In this document: in pieces, positions 1 through 9,173 of the stretch | Position numbering within the stretch: position 1 is the stretch's first letter | How the letters are laid out: each line of letters starts with the position of its first letter | From: Martelella alba | GTDB lineage: Bacteria; Pseudomonadota; Alphaproteobacteria; Rhizobiales; Rhizobiaceae | Direction of reading: 5' to 3' | Length of the DNA: 64,000 nucleotides | Assembly (NCBI RefSeq): GCF_006516955.1 | Contig: NZ_VHLG01000001.1 | Span: 248,001 to 312,000, forward strand | Translations under genes and position numbers: made by a program | Notes under the pieces: model-generated | The model's input: the letters and a program-made list of their open reading frames with translations, nothing else | Told to the model about the DNA's origin: nothing | The model's database searches: none

Positions 1-769
1 TCATCGTCACGCCGGAAAGCATCAGCTCTTCGCGACGGCGCTGCTGCCAGAGCCGCTCCAGCACCGCAAGTTCGGCCCGGTTGTTACAGCCTGCCACCTC
101 GTCGACATCAGCCATGACAACGGTGGCGCGGCCGCCTTCGGCCAGCATCACTTCCACGATGTCGGTCAGATAGAATTCGCCCTTGGCATTGTCGTTGCCG
201 ATCGCATCCAGAAGCGCCAGTGCCCGGCGGCCATTGATCGCCATCAGCCCGCTGTTGCAGCTCGTCACCTCGCGCTCGGCATCGCTGGCATCCTTTTCCT
301 CGCGGATGGCGTAAAGCGCACCGTCACGGGTCAGAAGCCGGCCGTAACCGGTCGGACGATCCGTCTCAAAACCAATCACCACCACATCATTGCCCTCGGC
401 CAGCTTTTCACGCGCGGCAGCGAGCGTCGCTGTCGTGATCAGCGGCGTATCGCCATAGGTGACCAGCAGGTCATCATAGCCGCGGGCAATCGCCGCACGC
501 GCCGAAAGAACGGCATGCGCCGTCCCCAGCCGCTCCGTCTGCTCGAAGGTTTCAAGCGCCACGCCCGGCAACCGGCAGGCCGCCTCCACCATCGCGCCAT
601 CACGTCCGACCACCAGGGCGATATCGTCAACGCCGGCACCTGCGACACTGGCAACCGCATGCGCGGCCATTGGCCGGCCTGCGATTTCATGCAGCATCTT
701 GGTTTTGGCGGATTTCATCCGGGTTCCGTCGCCTGCGGCGAGGACAATGGCGAGACTGGTGCGGGACAT
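1..769 (-). CDS. glmU: GlmU, N-terminal part (uridylyltransferase domain), cut by window edge
   Basis: Bifunctional N-acetylglucosamine-1-phosphate uridylyltransferase / glucosamine-1-phosphate acetyltransferase, which makes UDP-GlcNAc for peptidoglycan and LPS in the cytoplasm. Only the first 256 or so codons are here; the gene runs off the left edge, so the left-handed beta-helix acetyltransferase domain is not seen. The start is ATG at 769, with a GGAGG Shine-Dalgarno 5 nt upstream. Residues 9-18 carry the [10 protein letters not shown] nucleotidyltransferase signature, and further on there are matching [10 protein letters not shown] and [13 protein letters not shown] segments typical of the uridylyltransferase domain. 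The reading frame is open to the edge. It is the first gene of its transcript, with a long non-coding stretch upstream. Confidence 0.93.
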   Translation of the reverse strand, partial: MSRTSLAIVLAAGDGTRMKSAKTKMLHEIAGRPMAAHAVASVAGAGVDDIALVVGRDGAMVEAACRLPGVALETFEQTERLGTAHAVLSARAAIARGYDDLLVTYGDTPLITTATLAAAREKLAEGNDVVVIGFETDRPTGYGRLLTRDGALYAIREEKDASDAEREVTSCNSGLMAINGRRALALLDAIGNDNAKGEFYLTDIVEVMLAEGGRATVVMADVDEVAGCNNRAELAVLERLWQQRRREELMLSGVTM

Positions 770-950
770 GGGGCCTCCGATATTTCAACGGACCTGCTTT
801 TAGCCCAATATGCGCTGCGACCTATTCAAAAAATGTGAAGATGCGTCACGAATACCAGTGAAACGCTGGCGAGGAATCGGGAACATTCGTTGTTGAGTCA
901 TAATTATAATTAAAATCAGTTACTTAGCAACACATATTCAGAAATGAAAA

Positions 951-970
951 GAGGCGCCCGAAGGCGCCTC
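951..970 (-). terminator. Hairpin with UUCG loop followed by a T-rich tract
   Basis: On the minus strand this reads GAGGCGCC-TTCG-GGCGCCTC: a perfect 8-bp stem with the extra-stable C(UUCG)G loop, followed by TTTTCATTTC. It is a good intrinsic terminator for the leftward ABC transporter operon, although it lies 245 bp past the last stop codon. The same 20 bp recurs at 1175-1194. Confidence 0.6.
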
Positions 971-1000
971 ACGCTGCTGGCAAACCCCGCCTTTTTTCTG

Positions 1001-1118
1001 TCGTCATGCCTGTGCTTGGTCCACAGGCATCCAGCCGACGCGCGTCTGTGCGGCGAAAAAACTATTCTATTCAATATTTTGTGAAGCTGGATCCCCGTGA
1101 CAAGCATGGGGATGACGA
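1001..1118. repeat. Palindromic dispersed-type repeat
   Basis: The ends are inverted relatives: the left end begins TCGTCATGCC and closes with CATCCAG at 1028-1034, and the right end opens with CTGGATCC at 1087 and closes with GGGGATGACGA at 1118. Mobile-looking palindromic elements with TCGTCATGCC...CTGGATCC ends are common between genes in alphaproteobacteria. The left arm also folds on itself (CCTGTGC...CCACAGG). Identity as a named repeat family is inferred and needs a genome-wide copy count. Confidence 0.55.
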
Positions 1119-1174
1119 CTGAGAGGCGGATTCGACCCCGGAACAGCCAATCTGAACGACTTTGTCAGCAGTCT

Positions 1175-1194
1175 GAGGCGCCCGAAGGCGCCTC
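1175..1194 (-). terminator. Second copy of the UUCG-loop hairpin, just after the BMP gene
   Basis: Perfect 8-bp stem GAGGCGCC / GGCGCCTC, identical to 951-970, placed 20 bp past the BMP stop codon. On the minus strand it has the UUCG loop but no T-run follows. It may stabilise the 3' end of the operon mRNA rather than stop transcription alone; the copy at 951 has the T-tract. Confidence 0.5.
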
Positions 1195-1214
1195 TCTATA
1201 GGAACAGTTTTCGT

Positions 1215-2294
1215 TCACTGGGCAGATGGCAGCGAACCTTCGACGCCTTCAACCAGAACATTCAGCCCCAGAAGCGTGCCGTCATCGGCCTCTTCGCCAG
1301 CTGCAAGCCACGGCGAGCCGTCCTGCAGATTGATCGGGCCGGTGAACGGCTTCAGCTCGCCGGACTTGATCTTGGCTTCGGTTTCCTCTGCCAGCGCTTT
1401 CACATCGTCAGGCATGTTGGTGTAGGGCGCCATGGTCAGGATGCCTTCCTTGAGGCCATACCAGTTCTGAACCGGCTCCCAGGTGCCGTCCATCACAGCC
1501 TTGACCCGTTCAATGTAATACGGACCCCAGGTATCGACGATCGCGGTCAGCTGGGCATCGGGACCGGCCTCAATCATGTCCGAGGCCTGGCCGAAGGCCT
1601 TGATGCCGCGTTCTTCTGCAACCTGCATCGGAGCGGTCGTATCGGTGTGCTGTGCCAGAACATCAACGCCTTGGTCAATCAGCGCCTTGGCGGCATCAGC
1701 TTCGCGGCCGGGGTCAAACCAGGTATTGGCCCAGACGACCTTGGTCTTGAAATCGGGATTGACCGACTGTGCACCGAGTTCAAAGGCATCAATACCCATG
1801 ACGACTTCCGGGATCGGGAAGGAGCCGATATAGCCGCCGATGCCAGATTTGGACATCTTGGCAGCAATCACGCCGGAGATATAGCGGCCTTCATAAAAGC
1901 GCGAATTATAGGTACCGACATTCGGGGCGGTCTTGTAGCCGGTGGCGTGTTCGAACTTCACGTCGGGATACTTGGCGGCAACCTTCAGCGTCGGTTCCAT
2001 ATAGCCGAAAGACGTCGTGAACACGATGTTGCAGCCGGAACGGGCCATGCGCTCGATTGCGCGCTCGGCGTCCGGACCTTCCGGAACTTCTTCGATATAG
2101 GGCGTTTCGATATTCAGGGCTTCAGCCAGCTGCTGGCGGGCCTTGTCATGACCTTCGGTCCAGCCACCATCTGTAGCGGTCCCGAGATAGACGAAGCAGG
2201 CCTTGAAATCACTGTCGGCAGCGGAAGCCTGGCTGGCGCCAAAACCAGCAATTACGGCCGCCGAAGCGGCAAGGGCAATAGCGAGCGTCTTCAT
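1215..2294 (-). CDS. BMP-family (PnrA/Med-like) ABC transporter substrate-binding protein
   Basis: Periplasmic solute-binding protein of 359 aa, probably for nucleosides or purine-related ligands, feeding the permeases and ATPase encoded just upstream. Residues 1-25 form a classic signal peptide ending in ASQASA|AD. The mature part begins with the BMP-family pattern ACFVYLGTATDGGW, followed by TTSFGYMEP and an Rossmann-like type I periplasmic-binding fold. No lipobox is present, so it is soluble in the periplasm. The start is ATG at 2294 with AGAGGTG upstream. It is the last gene of a four-gene leftward operon, 44 bp after the second permease, so its mRNA may be preferentially stabilised by the downstream hairpins. 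The exact ligand cannot be read from sequence. Confidence 0.9.
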   Translation of the reverse strand: MKTLAIALAASAAVIAGFGASQASAADSDFKACFVYLGTATDGGWTEGHDKARQQLAEALNIETPYIEEVPEGPDAERAIERMARSGCNIVFTTSFGYMEPTLKVAAKYPDVKFEHATGYKTAPNVGTYNSRFYEGRYISGVIAAKMSKSGIGGYIGSFPIPEVVMGIDAFELGAQSVNPDFKTKVVWANTWFDPGREADAAKALIDQGVDVLAQHTDTTAPMQVAEERGIKAFGQASDMIEAGPDAQLTAIVDTWGPYYIERVKAVMDGTWEPVQNWYGLKEGILTMAPYTNMPDDVKALAEETEAKIKSGELKPFTGPINLQDGSPWLAAGEEADDGTLLGLNVLVEGVEGSLPSAQ

Positions 2295-2338
2295 TGTTCA
2301 CCTCTTTGCAATGAATGCGAAGTTCTTGGTTGATCACA

Positions 2339-3256
2339 TCAGCGGTCAGGGACAAATGGTTTGCCCAGCGCCGCCGGCGTGTTGATGAGGGTCATTCTCC
2401 GATTCTGGGAGATGATGACCAGCACGAGAATGGTCACGACATAGGGCAGCGCCGAGAGAAATTGCGAGGGTATCGCAATACCAAAGGCCTGCGCGTGAAG
2501 CTGCCCGATGGTGACCGCACCGAACAGATAACCGCCAAGAAGAACGCCCCAGGGCCGCCAGGAGGCAAATACCACCAGCGCCAGCGCGATCCAGCCACGC
2601 CCGGCCGCCATGTTTTCCACCCATTGCGGCGTGTAGACGAGTGACAACTGCGCCCCGGCAAGTCCCGCCAGAGCACCGCCGAACATGACGGCGAGATAGC
2701 GAATGCCGATCACATTGATGCCCAGCGCATGGGCCGAGGCGTGATTGTCGCCGACCGAGCGCAGCACCAGGCCCGGCCGGGTGCGAAACAGAAACCAGCC
2801 AGTACCGGCGACCAGCGCGAAGGTCAGATAGAAGAAGATATCCTGATCGAACAGCAGCGGGCCGATGAAGGGAATATCGGCCAGAACGGGGATATGGATC
2901 GATGGCATCTTGACGCCTGCCTTGCCGACAAAATCCTCGCCGATCATGGCCGACAGGCCTTGCCCGAGGATGGTCAGCGCCAGACCGGTGGCCACCTGAT
3001 TGGCAACGAGTGTCAGCGTCAGGAAGGCGAAAAGCAGCGAGAAGATCATGCCGGTCAGAAGTCCGGCAATCATGCCGACCCAGGGCGACCCGGTGAAATG
3101 CGCGGCGACGAAAGCGCCAACCGCCCCCATCACCATCATGCCCTCAACGCCAAGATTGAGAACGCCGGCCCGCTCTGTCACCAGCTCGCCAAGCGCGGCC
3201 AGCACCAGAGGCGTCGATGCGGTAATGACGGTCAGAAGGATGGCTTCAATAATCAT
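2339..3256 (-). CDS. ABC transporter permease, NupQ/YufQ type
   Basis: Inner-membrane permease of 305 aa in the branched-chain amino acid/nucleoside family (BPD_transp_2 fold). Hydrophobic segments alternate through the whole protein, starting with ILLTVITASTPLVLAALGEL, and there is the family pattern ERAGVLNLGVEGMM near residues 28-41. This motif is typical of the shorter of the two permeases in BMP-linked nucleoside importers. Its ATG overlaps the stop of the preceding permease by 4 bp (ATGA), so the two are translationally coupled and probably form a heterodimeric channel. Confidence 0.88.
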   Translation of the reverse strand: MIIEAILLTVITASTPLVLAALGELVTERAGVLNLGVEGMMVMGAVGAFVAAHFTGSPWVGMIAGLLTGMIFSLLFAFLTLTLVANQVATGLALTILGQGLSAMIGEDFVGKAGVKMPSIHIPVLADIPFIGPLLFDQDIFFYLTFALVAGTGWFLFRTRPGLVLRSVGDNHASAHALGINVIGIRYLAVMFGGALAGLAGAQLSLVYTPQWVENMAAGRGWIALALVVFASWRPWGVLLGGYLFGAVTIGQLHAQAFGIAIPSQFLSALPYVVTILVLVIISQNRRMTLINTPAALGKPFVPDR

Positions 3257-4341
3257 GAGCGCACCTCCTTGCGATGATGGCGGGAAAAGACGATGCGCAC
3301 GCGATAAAGGATCAGCGTATCGCAGGACAGCACGAAGAACAGCAGCATGCCCTGGAAAACCCGGGTGACCTTTTCGGAAACGCCAATGGTGAACTGCACC
3401 CCTTCGCCGCCAATATAGGTCAGCGCCAGAACCAGGCCGGAAACGATGGCACCAAGGGGGTTCAACCGCCCGAGAAAGGCAACGATGATCGCGGTAAAGC
3501 CGTAGCCGGGTGAAATGGTCGGCTGCAGATAGCCGATCGCGCCGGACACTTCGCAGATCCCGGCAAGACCGGCGAGACCGCCCGACACCAGAAAGGCAAA
3601 CCAGACCATGCGGCGGGAAGAAAAGCCGGCAAAGCGCCCGGCCCGCTCCGACTGCCCCATGACGCTGACTTCAAAGCCTTTCAACGTGTAGCGCATCATG
3701 AACCAGACCGCGATGGCGGCGAGAATAGCGAGCGCGAACCCATAATGGGCCCGGCCGGAGGAAAACATTTCCGGCAGGATCGCAGCATCAACGAACTGAC
3801 GCGATTGCGGGAAATTATACCCCTCCGGATTGCGCCAGGCGCCGCGGACGAGCCAGTCCAGAAACAGCTGAGCCACATAGACCAGCATCAGCGATGTCAG
3901 GATCTCGTTGGTGTTGAAATAATTCTTCAAAAGCGCCGGGATCGCCGCATAGAGCATGCCGCCGGCAATCCCCATGAGCAGCATGATCGGCAGAAGCAGC
4001 GGCGACGACCAGGTGTAGAAATAGATCGGCACGACCGAACCGACAATCGCACCGGCAATAAACTGGCCTTCAGCACCGATATTCCAGATATTGGAACGGT
4101 AACAGACCGACAGGCCGACCGCGATCATGATCAGCGGCGCCGCCTTGATCATCAACTCATGTAGCGACCAGATGTCAAAAAGCGGCTCGATAAAGAAGTG
4201 GTAGAGGGCCGAAAGCGGATCCTTGCCGAGTGCTGCAAACAGGATGGCCCCGAAAATCACGGTCAGGGCAAAAGCAATCAACGGCGACAGTATGCCGAAC
4301 AGACGCGACCGGTCCGTCCGCTTTTCCAGTTCAATGCGCAT
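3253..4341 (-). CDS. ABC transporter permease, NupP/YufP type
   Basis: Second inner-membrane permease of the importer, 362 aa, longer than its partner as usual for this pair. After a short cytoplasmic N-terminus (MRIELEKRTDRSR) come about ten hydrophobic helices, with the conserved CYRSNIWNIGAEGQFIAGA region near residues 80-98 that corresponds to the GAEGQ pattern of this family. The start ATG at 4341 lies 11 bp inside the 3' end of the ATPase gene, and the stop overlaps the next permease. Order and overlaps indicate a single leftward transcript. Confidence 0.88.
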   Translation of the reverse strand: MRIELEKRTDRSRLFGILSPLIAFALTVIFGAILFAALGKDPLSALYHFFIEPLFDIWSLHELMIKAAPLIMIAVGLSVCYRSNIWNIGAEGQFIAGAIVGSVVPIYFYTWSSPLLLPIMLLMGIAGGMLYAAIPALLKNYFNTNEILTSLMLVYVAQLFLDWLVRGAWRNPEGYNFPQSRQFVDAAILPEMFSSGRAHYGFALAILAAIAVWFMMRYTLKGFEVSVMGQSERAGRFAGFSSRRMVWFAFLVSGGLAGLAGICEVSGAIGYLQPTISPGYGFTAIIVAFLGRLNPLGAIVSGLVLALTYIGGEGVQFTIGVSEKVTRVFQGMLLFFVLSCDTLILYRVRIVFSRHHRKEVRS

Positions 4342-5899
4342 GCGCAGCCTCCGTGGTCTCGCCGTGGAAACCGCCCATCAACAGGCCGATCTTCTCGCGC
4401 GTCATGGTCTCGGCCGGAAAACACTCGGAAAGCTCGCCCTCGGAAATCACCGCAATCGTCGAGGCTATTTCGAAAATCTCATCGAGATCCTGCGAGATAA
4501 TCAGGACCGCCGAACCGGATTTGGCCAGATCGACCAGCGCCTGACGGATATGGGCGGCAGCCCCCGCATCAACACCCCATGTGGGTTGGTTGACGATGAT
4601 GACCTTGGGCTGCCGGTCAAGCTCGCGGCCGACGATGAATTTCTGCAGATTGCCGCCGGACAGCGACCCCGCCTGGGGATTGTCGCCGCTTTTGCGCACA
4701 TCCATGACCTCGGAAATTTCCCGCGTCCGGGCCCTGGCCGTTGCCTTGCGGATGATTTTCAGAATGCCACCAGAAAGAAACACGCTCGCCTCGGAAAGAT
4801 TGCGGGCAAGAATCAGGTTTTCCGACAGCGACATCCCCGTCACCGCTGCATGTCCGTGGCGTTCCTCCGGCACAAAACCGGCGCCGAGCTTGCGCCGCGC
4901 GGTGATATTGCGGGTGCCGACAGCTGTACCCGCGATCTTCACCGCATCGGCGCGCGACACCGGAAACTCGCCGGAAAGCGCATCAAAAAGCTCTGACTGA
5001 CCATTGCCTGCGACCCCGGCAATGGCGAGAATTTCGCCCTCCCGGACGGTCAGATCAATATCCTTCAATGCCGTTGCGAAAGGCGTGCGGGCTGGAACAG
5101 AAAGCAGTATCGTCTCCAGAAGTACCTTGCCGCGCTCAATCTTTTCCGGACGCGCAACCTCGGCCACATCATTGCCGACCATCATGCGCGCCAGCGATGC
5201 CGGGGTTTCCTTGCGCGGGTCGCAGGCCCCCGTCACCTTGCCGTGGCGCAGCACGGTGGCGCGATCACAGATGCGCTGCACCTCTTCCAGCCGGTGCGAG
5301 ATATAGAGAACGGAGCGCCCCTCGGCCTTAAGCTTGTCGAGCGTCTCAAACAAGCGGTCAGCCTCCTGCGGGGTCAGCACCGATGTCGGCTCATCGAGAA
5401 TGATCAGGCTCGGATTTTGCAGCAAGGCCCTAACAATCTCGATACGCTGGCGCTCGCCCACCGACAGATCGGCCACATGAGCACGCGGATCAAGCGGTAG
5501 CCCGTATTGCACGGAAAGGGTCCGCGCTTCTTCAGCGACCTTGGAAAGCGAAATGCCGGGATCGAGCGATAATGCGATATTTTCCGCGACGGTCAGCGCT
5601 TCGAACAACGAGAAATGCTGGAAAACCATGCCGATCCCCAGCTTGCGGGCATGGGCGGGCGCCTCGATTTCAACGGACTTACCGTCCCAGATGATCTCTC
5701 CATCTGAAGGTTCGAGCACGCCGAACAGCATTTTGACGAGCGTCGATTTACCCGCACCGTTCTCGCCGAGAAGCGCGTGAACCTCACCCTTCCCGATTTC
5801 CAGGTCGATGCCTGAACAGGCTGCAAAATCTCCGAAATACTTCGTCAGTCCACGCACTGAAAGCAACGCGTTTCCGACAGACGGTTGAATATCCGCCAC
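4331..5899 (-). CDS. ABC transporter ATP-binding protein with two nucleotide-binding domains (NupO/YufO/RbsA-like)
   Basis: Cytoplasmic ATPase, 522 aa, energising the nucleoside-type importer. Domain 1 has Walker A GENGAGKST (about residues 45-53), signature LSVGERQRIEIVRAL and Walker B LIILDEPTS. Domain 2 has a degenerate Walker A (AGVAGNGQSELF) and a good signature LSGGNLQKFIVGREL. A degenerate second site is usual in this fused class. It is the first gene of the operon; the 177 bp between it and pcs must hold the promoter, but no clear -35/-10 pair or riboswitch was recognised there. Confidence 0.9.
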   Translation of the reverse strand: MADIQPSVGNALLSVRGLTKYFGDFAACSGIDLEIGKGEVHALLGENGAGKSTLVKMLFGVLEPSDGEIIWDGKSVEIEAPAHARKLGIGMVFQHFSLFEALTVAENIALSLDPGISLSKVAEEARTLSVQYGLPLDPRAHVADLSVGERQRIEIVRALLQNPSLIILDEPTSVLTPQEADRLFETLDKLKAEGRSVLYISHRLEEVQRICDRATVLRHGKVTGACDPRKETPASLARMMVGNDVAEVARPEKIERGKVLLETILLSVPARTPFATALKDIDLTVREGEILAIAGVAGNGQSELFDALSGEFPVSRADAVKIAGTAVGTRNITARRKLGAGFVPEERHGHAAVTGMSLSENLILARNLSEASVFLSGGILKIIRKATARARTREISEVMDVRKSGDNPQAGSLSGGNLQKFIVGRELDRQPKVIIVNQPTWGVDAGAAAHIRQALVDLAKSGSAVLIISQDLDEIFEIASTIAVISEGELSECFPAETMTREKIGLLMGGFHGETTEAAHAH

Positions 5900-6076
5900 C
5901 CGGCCCCTCCGGTTTTATCGACAGCTCAAATCAAATCTGAATTCATGTCTTTGGCCGCCGCGCCCCACACTTAACGCATTGGCAAACCATCCACACCACG
6001 CTGTAATCTGGCACAGTTTCGCCACAAACCGCAACAGGCTTTGCGCATTGCACACCAGTGATCACATTCGATATGT

Positions 6077-6826
6077 CTAAAGTTCGGCGGACGTTTCCAG
6101 AGCCTTGGCATCGATGCCGGGAAAGAGCTGCAACACAGCACCGATGACATAGAGATAAATGCCGGCCGCAATGAAGATTACATCCATCCAGAATGGCTGC
6201 TGAAATGCATTGATCAGCGCATAGGCTCCCGTCAGTGACCAGAGCGTGAAAACGGTGAGGTTCAGTGGACGCAACCGCTTGACCCGCACGGGATGCAGGA
6301 AGTTGATCGGCAGGAAGGTCAACACGACCGAGACAACGACAATGGCCATGGCTACGCTTGCCGGAGGATTGATCACGAACAGCGCAAAGACGACCATGTT
6401 CCAGACAACGGGAAAGCCTGAGAAAAAATTCTCCGCCGTCTTCATACCGCTATCGGCATAATAGATGGCACTGGAAACGACAATCAGCGCAGCAGCCACG
6501 AAGGACATGGGTTCGCCGATCATGTGGCTCTGATAAAGCGCGAAGGCCGGCAGCAATACATAGGTTACGTAATCGATAATATTGTCGAGCATGACGCCCG
6601 ACCAGTTGGGCAATACCTCGCTCACGCGAAGACGGCGGGCGATCGGCCCATCAACACCATCGACGAAAAGAGCAAGCCCCAGCCACCAGAACATGGTCAC
6701 AAAGCGCCCTTCGGCTGCGGCGACAACGCCGAGAAAGGCAAGATAGGAGCCTGAGGCCGTCAATATGTGAACGGAAAAGGCGCGAATCTTCGCATAAGGT
6801 ACCTTCCGTTCTTTCAGCATGCCCAT
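6077..6826 (-). CDS. pcs: Phosphatidylcholine synthase
   Basis: Integral membrane enzyme that condenses CDP-diacylglycerol with choline to give phosphatidylcholine and CMP, a pathway typical of rhizobia, Brucella and relatives. At 249 aa the length fits the family. The CDP-alcohol phosphotransferase motif is visible: D56-G57, A63-R64, G77, D81 and D85 (DGVDGPIAR ... GVMLDNIID), with the extra spacing typical of Pcs. About seven hydrophobic helices follow. The start is uncertain between M1 and M3 (ATG at 6826 or 6820), with GAAGG upstream. It is transcribed alone, leftward, tail towards the ABC operon's promoter. Confidence 0.9.
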   Translation of the reverse strand: MGMLKERKVPYAKIRAFSVHILTASGSYLAFLGVVAAAEGRFVTMFWWLGLALFVDGVDGPIARRLRVSEVLPNWSGVMLDNIIDYVTYVLLPAFALYQSHMIGEPMSFVAAALIVVSSAIYYADSGMKTAENFFSGFPVVWNMVVFALFVINPPASVAMAIVVVSVVLTFLPINFLHPVRVKRLRPLNLTVFTLWSLTGAYALINAFQQPFWMDVIFIAAGIYLYVIGAVLQLFPGIDAKALETSAEL

Positions 6827-7005
6827 GACTTCGACCTTCGCTACCTCTTGAAAAACGCATCAATACCAGTTCGTACCCTGCGAAGCATGCACTTTAATCG
6901 CATGCGTGGCGGGAAAAATCCTGACTTTCCCAAATTTTCTGGCGCGCAATCTCACATGGCACACTATATTCCAGCCAAATCGAATGCGAGGCCGGAGGTA
7001 AATCC

Positions 7006-8187
7006 ATGTCTGACTACGAAATCGCCATTGTCGGCGGCGGCCCTGCGGGCCTGATCGCAGCCCTTGCGCTCTCGCGCGCGTCCCGCAAGGTTGCTCTGAT
7101 CGGCCCCGCCCCCAATCGCAAGGATCAGCGCACGACTGCATTGATGGATCATTCGATTCGTTTTCTCGATCGTCTGGGATTGTGGGAAAATCTCGAACCC
7201 GCAACGGCAGCGCTTTCAACAATGCGCATCATCGACGGAACCAAACGGCTGATTCGCGCACCGACCGTCAGCTTCCGGGCCGCCGAAATCGATCTGCCCG
7301 CTTTCGGTTACAACGTCCCCAACGGCATTCTCAATGCCGCGCTTGCCGATGCGGTGGCCAGCGAGGCCAACATCGCCTGGTTTGAGACCGTTGTCAGCGA
7401 AGTCCTGCCCGGCGACGACGCCGTGACACTGATGCTTGAAGGCGACGACAGCATTTCGGCGGATATGATTGTCGGTGCCGATGGGCGCAATTCCAAGGTT
7501 CGCGCCGCCGCTGGAATCGAAACGAAGAACTGGGCCTATCCGCAAACGGCTATCGTTCTCAACTTCACCCATACCCTGCCGCATCGCAATATCTCGACCG
7601 AATTTCATACGCCGACCGGCCCCTTCACACAGGTGCCGCTACCGGGCGATCGTTCCAGCCTTGTCTGGGTCGTCAGCGCCGCAGAAGCGGATGTGCTGCT
7701 TGAAAAGACATCAGAAGAGCTCGCACAGCTGATAGAAACGCGCATGGCCTCACTACTGGGTACAGTCACGGTTGAGGGCGCGCCGCAGAAATGGCCGCTT
7801 TCCTCCATGGTTGCCAACCGCTTCGGCAAGGGCCGGATCGCCATTATCGGAGAGGCCGCTCACGCCTTCCCCCCCATCGGAGCGCAGGGCCTCAACCTCA
7901 GCCTGCGCGATATCCTCTCGCTCACACGGCTGCTGGATGGCGTGACGGCAAAGCCGATCGGCAGCCACGCCGGTGACAGGTTTGATCTGAAACGCAAGGG
8001 GGATGTCTGGAGCCGCACGGTCAGCGTCGATATTCTCAACCGCTCGCTGCTGGCGGGGTTCCTGCCGGTGCAGATGCTGCGCGCGGCAGGCCTGAAACTT
8101 CTCGGCGCCTTTCCGCCTCTGCGCCAGTTCGCCATGCGTGAAGGCGTTGAACCGCTACGCGGCTTCAAGGCACTTCTGCCGCGCTAA
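7006..8187 (+). CDS. UbiH/UbiF-family FAD-dependent monooxygenase
   Basis: Flavin hydroxylase of 393 aa, most likely a ring hydroxylase of ubiquinone biosynthesis. The N-terminal dinucleotide-binding motif GGGPAG is at residues 10-15, the central DG motif appears as GADGRNSKVR, and the C-terminal FAD-ribityl motif as GEAAHAFPPIGAQGLNLSLRD. Alphaproteobacteria use several related UbiH/UbiF/UbiL paralogues with different ring positions, so the exact carbon hydroxylated is not assigned. A purine-rich tract GGAGG lies 5-9 nt before the ATG. Its 3' end overlaps the convergent carrier gene by 4 bp. Confidence 0.85.
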   Translation: MSDYEIAIVGGGPAGLIAALALSRASRKVALIGPAPNRKDQRTTALMDHSIRFLDRLGLWENLEPATAALSTMRIIDGTKRLIRAPTVSFRAAEIDLPAFGYNVPNGILNAALADAVASEANIAWFETVVSEVLPGDDAVTLMLEGDDSISADMIVGADGRNSKVRAAAGIETKNWAYPQTAIVLNFTHTLPHRNISTEFHTPTGPFTQVPLPGDRSSLVWVVSAAEADVLLEKTSEELAQLIETRMASLLGTVTVEGAPQKWPLSSMVANRFGKGRIAIIGEAAHAFPPIGAQGLNLSLRDILSLTRLLDGVTAKPIGSHAGDRFDLKRKGDVWSRTVSVDILNRSLLAGFLPVQMLRAAGLKLLGAFPPLRQFAMREGVEPLRGFKALLPR

Positions 8188-9134
8188 AGCGGCAACCAGT
8201 CTGAAGACAGCAGGATCAGCAGCAGCGACAGCGTTGCTGCGGAGGCGATCGTGGTGATCAGGATCGTTGCCGAGGCGCGCTCATACCAGATGCCATATTG
8301 CTGGGCGATGACAAAGACGTTTGTGGCCGTCGGCAATGCAGCCATAACGATCGCTGCTTCGACCCATATCGGCTCGAAACCGCCATGCAGCAGCATCGCG
8401 GCAAGAACGATGATCGGATGCAGGATGAGTTTCGTCGGCACGATATAGCTGATTTCAAAAGGAACCCGCTTCAGCGGCCGCAATGCAAGTGTGACCCCCA
8501 TGGCAAACAATGCGCATGGGGCAGCCGCCTGGGCAAGATAATCGATAAGCCGGCTGAACGCTTCGGGCGGCGCGATCCCGGCCGCAGCCACGGCAAAGCC
8601 AAGCGCCGTCGAAATGACAAATGGATGCAGCAGAGCCTTGCCGAGGATCAGCCGCACCAGTCGCGCCGGATGGGCGACGCGATCACCGAAAAGCGCCATC
8701 ATCGATGGGGCGACCATGAAGTGAAGCGCGTTTTCAAAACAGATGATCAACGCCACCGGCACGGCCGCTGCTTCGCCCAACGCCAGAATGGCAATGCCGG
8801 GGCCCATATAACCGATATTGCCATAGGACGCGGCAAAGGCCTGTATCGTGCTTTCCTTCAGGCCATTCCTGAGGACGAACCGCCCGACGATGAAGATCAG
8901 CACAAAGACACAATAGGTCGCAGCCAGGTCGACCGAGATGAAATCAATCCGCGTCAGTTCTTCAAAGGGCGTGCGCGAGACGAGCTTGAAAAAAAGTGCC
9001 GGCAATGCGGCATAAATGATGAAGATATTCAGCCATGCAAGCCCCGCCTCAGGCTGACGAAAGATCTTCGCGGCCGCATAGCCCACCGCTATCAGCCCGA
9101 AAAAGGGAAAAAGAAGTCCGAATATGCTCGCCAA
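8184..9134 (-). CDS. AEC-family (auxin efflux carrier-like) transporter
   Basis: Inner-membrane secondary carrier, 316 aa, about ten hydrophobic helices in two five-helix halves separated by a cytoplasmic loop (GDRVAHPARLVRLILGK). It begins with MASIFGLLFPFFGLIAVGYAA, the usual AEC N-terminus. Bacterial members move malonate, malate or other small organic acids; the substrate is not apparent here. It is convergent with the UbiH-like gene and lies 39 bp downstream of ccdA on the same strand, so co-transcription with ccdA is possible. Confidence 0.85.
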   Translation of the reverse strand: MASIFGLLFPFFGLIAVGYAAAKIFRQPEAGLAWLNIFIIYAALPALFFKLVSRTPFEELTRIDFISVDLAATYCVFVLIFIVGRFVLRNGLKESTIQAFAASYGNIGYMGPGIAILALGEAAAVPVALIICFENALHFMVAPSMMALFGDRVAHPARLVRLILGKALLHPFVISTALGFAVAAAGIAPPEAFSRLIDYLAQAAAPCALFAMGVTLALRPLKRVPFEISYIVPTKLILHPIIVLAAMLLHGGFEPIWVEAAIVMAALPTATNVFVIAQQYGIWYERASATILITTIASAATLSLLLILLSSDWLPL

Positions 9135-9173
9135 ATGCCCGCTCTCTCGCTGCCGCGCCGACCGGCAACAGTC

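Larger units (their letters stand above)
770..1214. other. Intergenic region, 445 bp, no gene
   Basis: Lies between the glmU start and the 3' end of the BMP gene. The only ORF (916-1107, minus) crosses repeat DNA and has no ribosome-binding site, so I do not call a gene. The region holds two identical 20-bp hairpins (951-970 and 1175-1194) and a palindromic dispersed-type repeat (1001-1118), listed separately. The glmU promoter should lie within about 770-900, but I see no convincing -35/-10 pair. Confidence 0.7.

Noticed and set aside
916-1107. 63-codon minus-strand frame in the glmU-BMP gap
   Set aside because: Consists of repeat and hairpin DNA, no ribosome site.
5900-6076. Purine riboswitch upstream of the nucleoside transporter
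   Set aside because: No conserved three-way junction or loop sequences could be found by eye.
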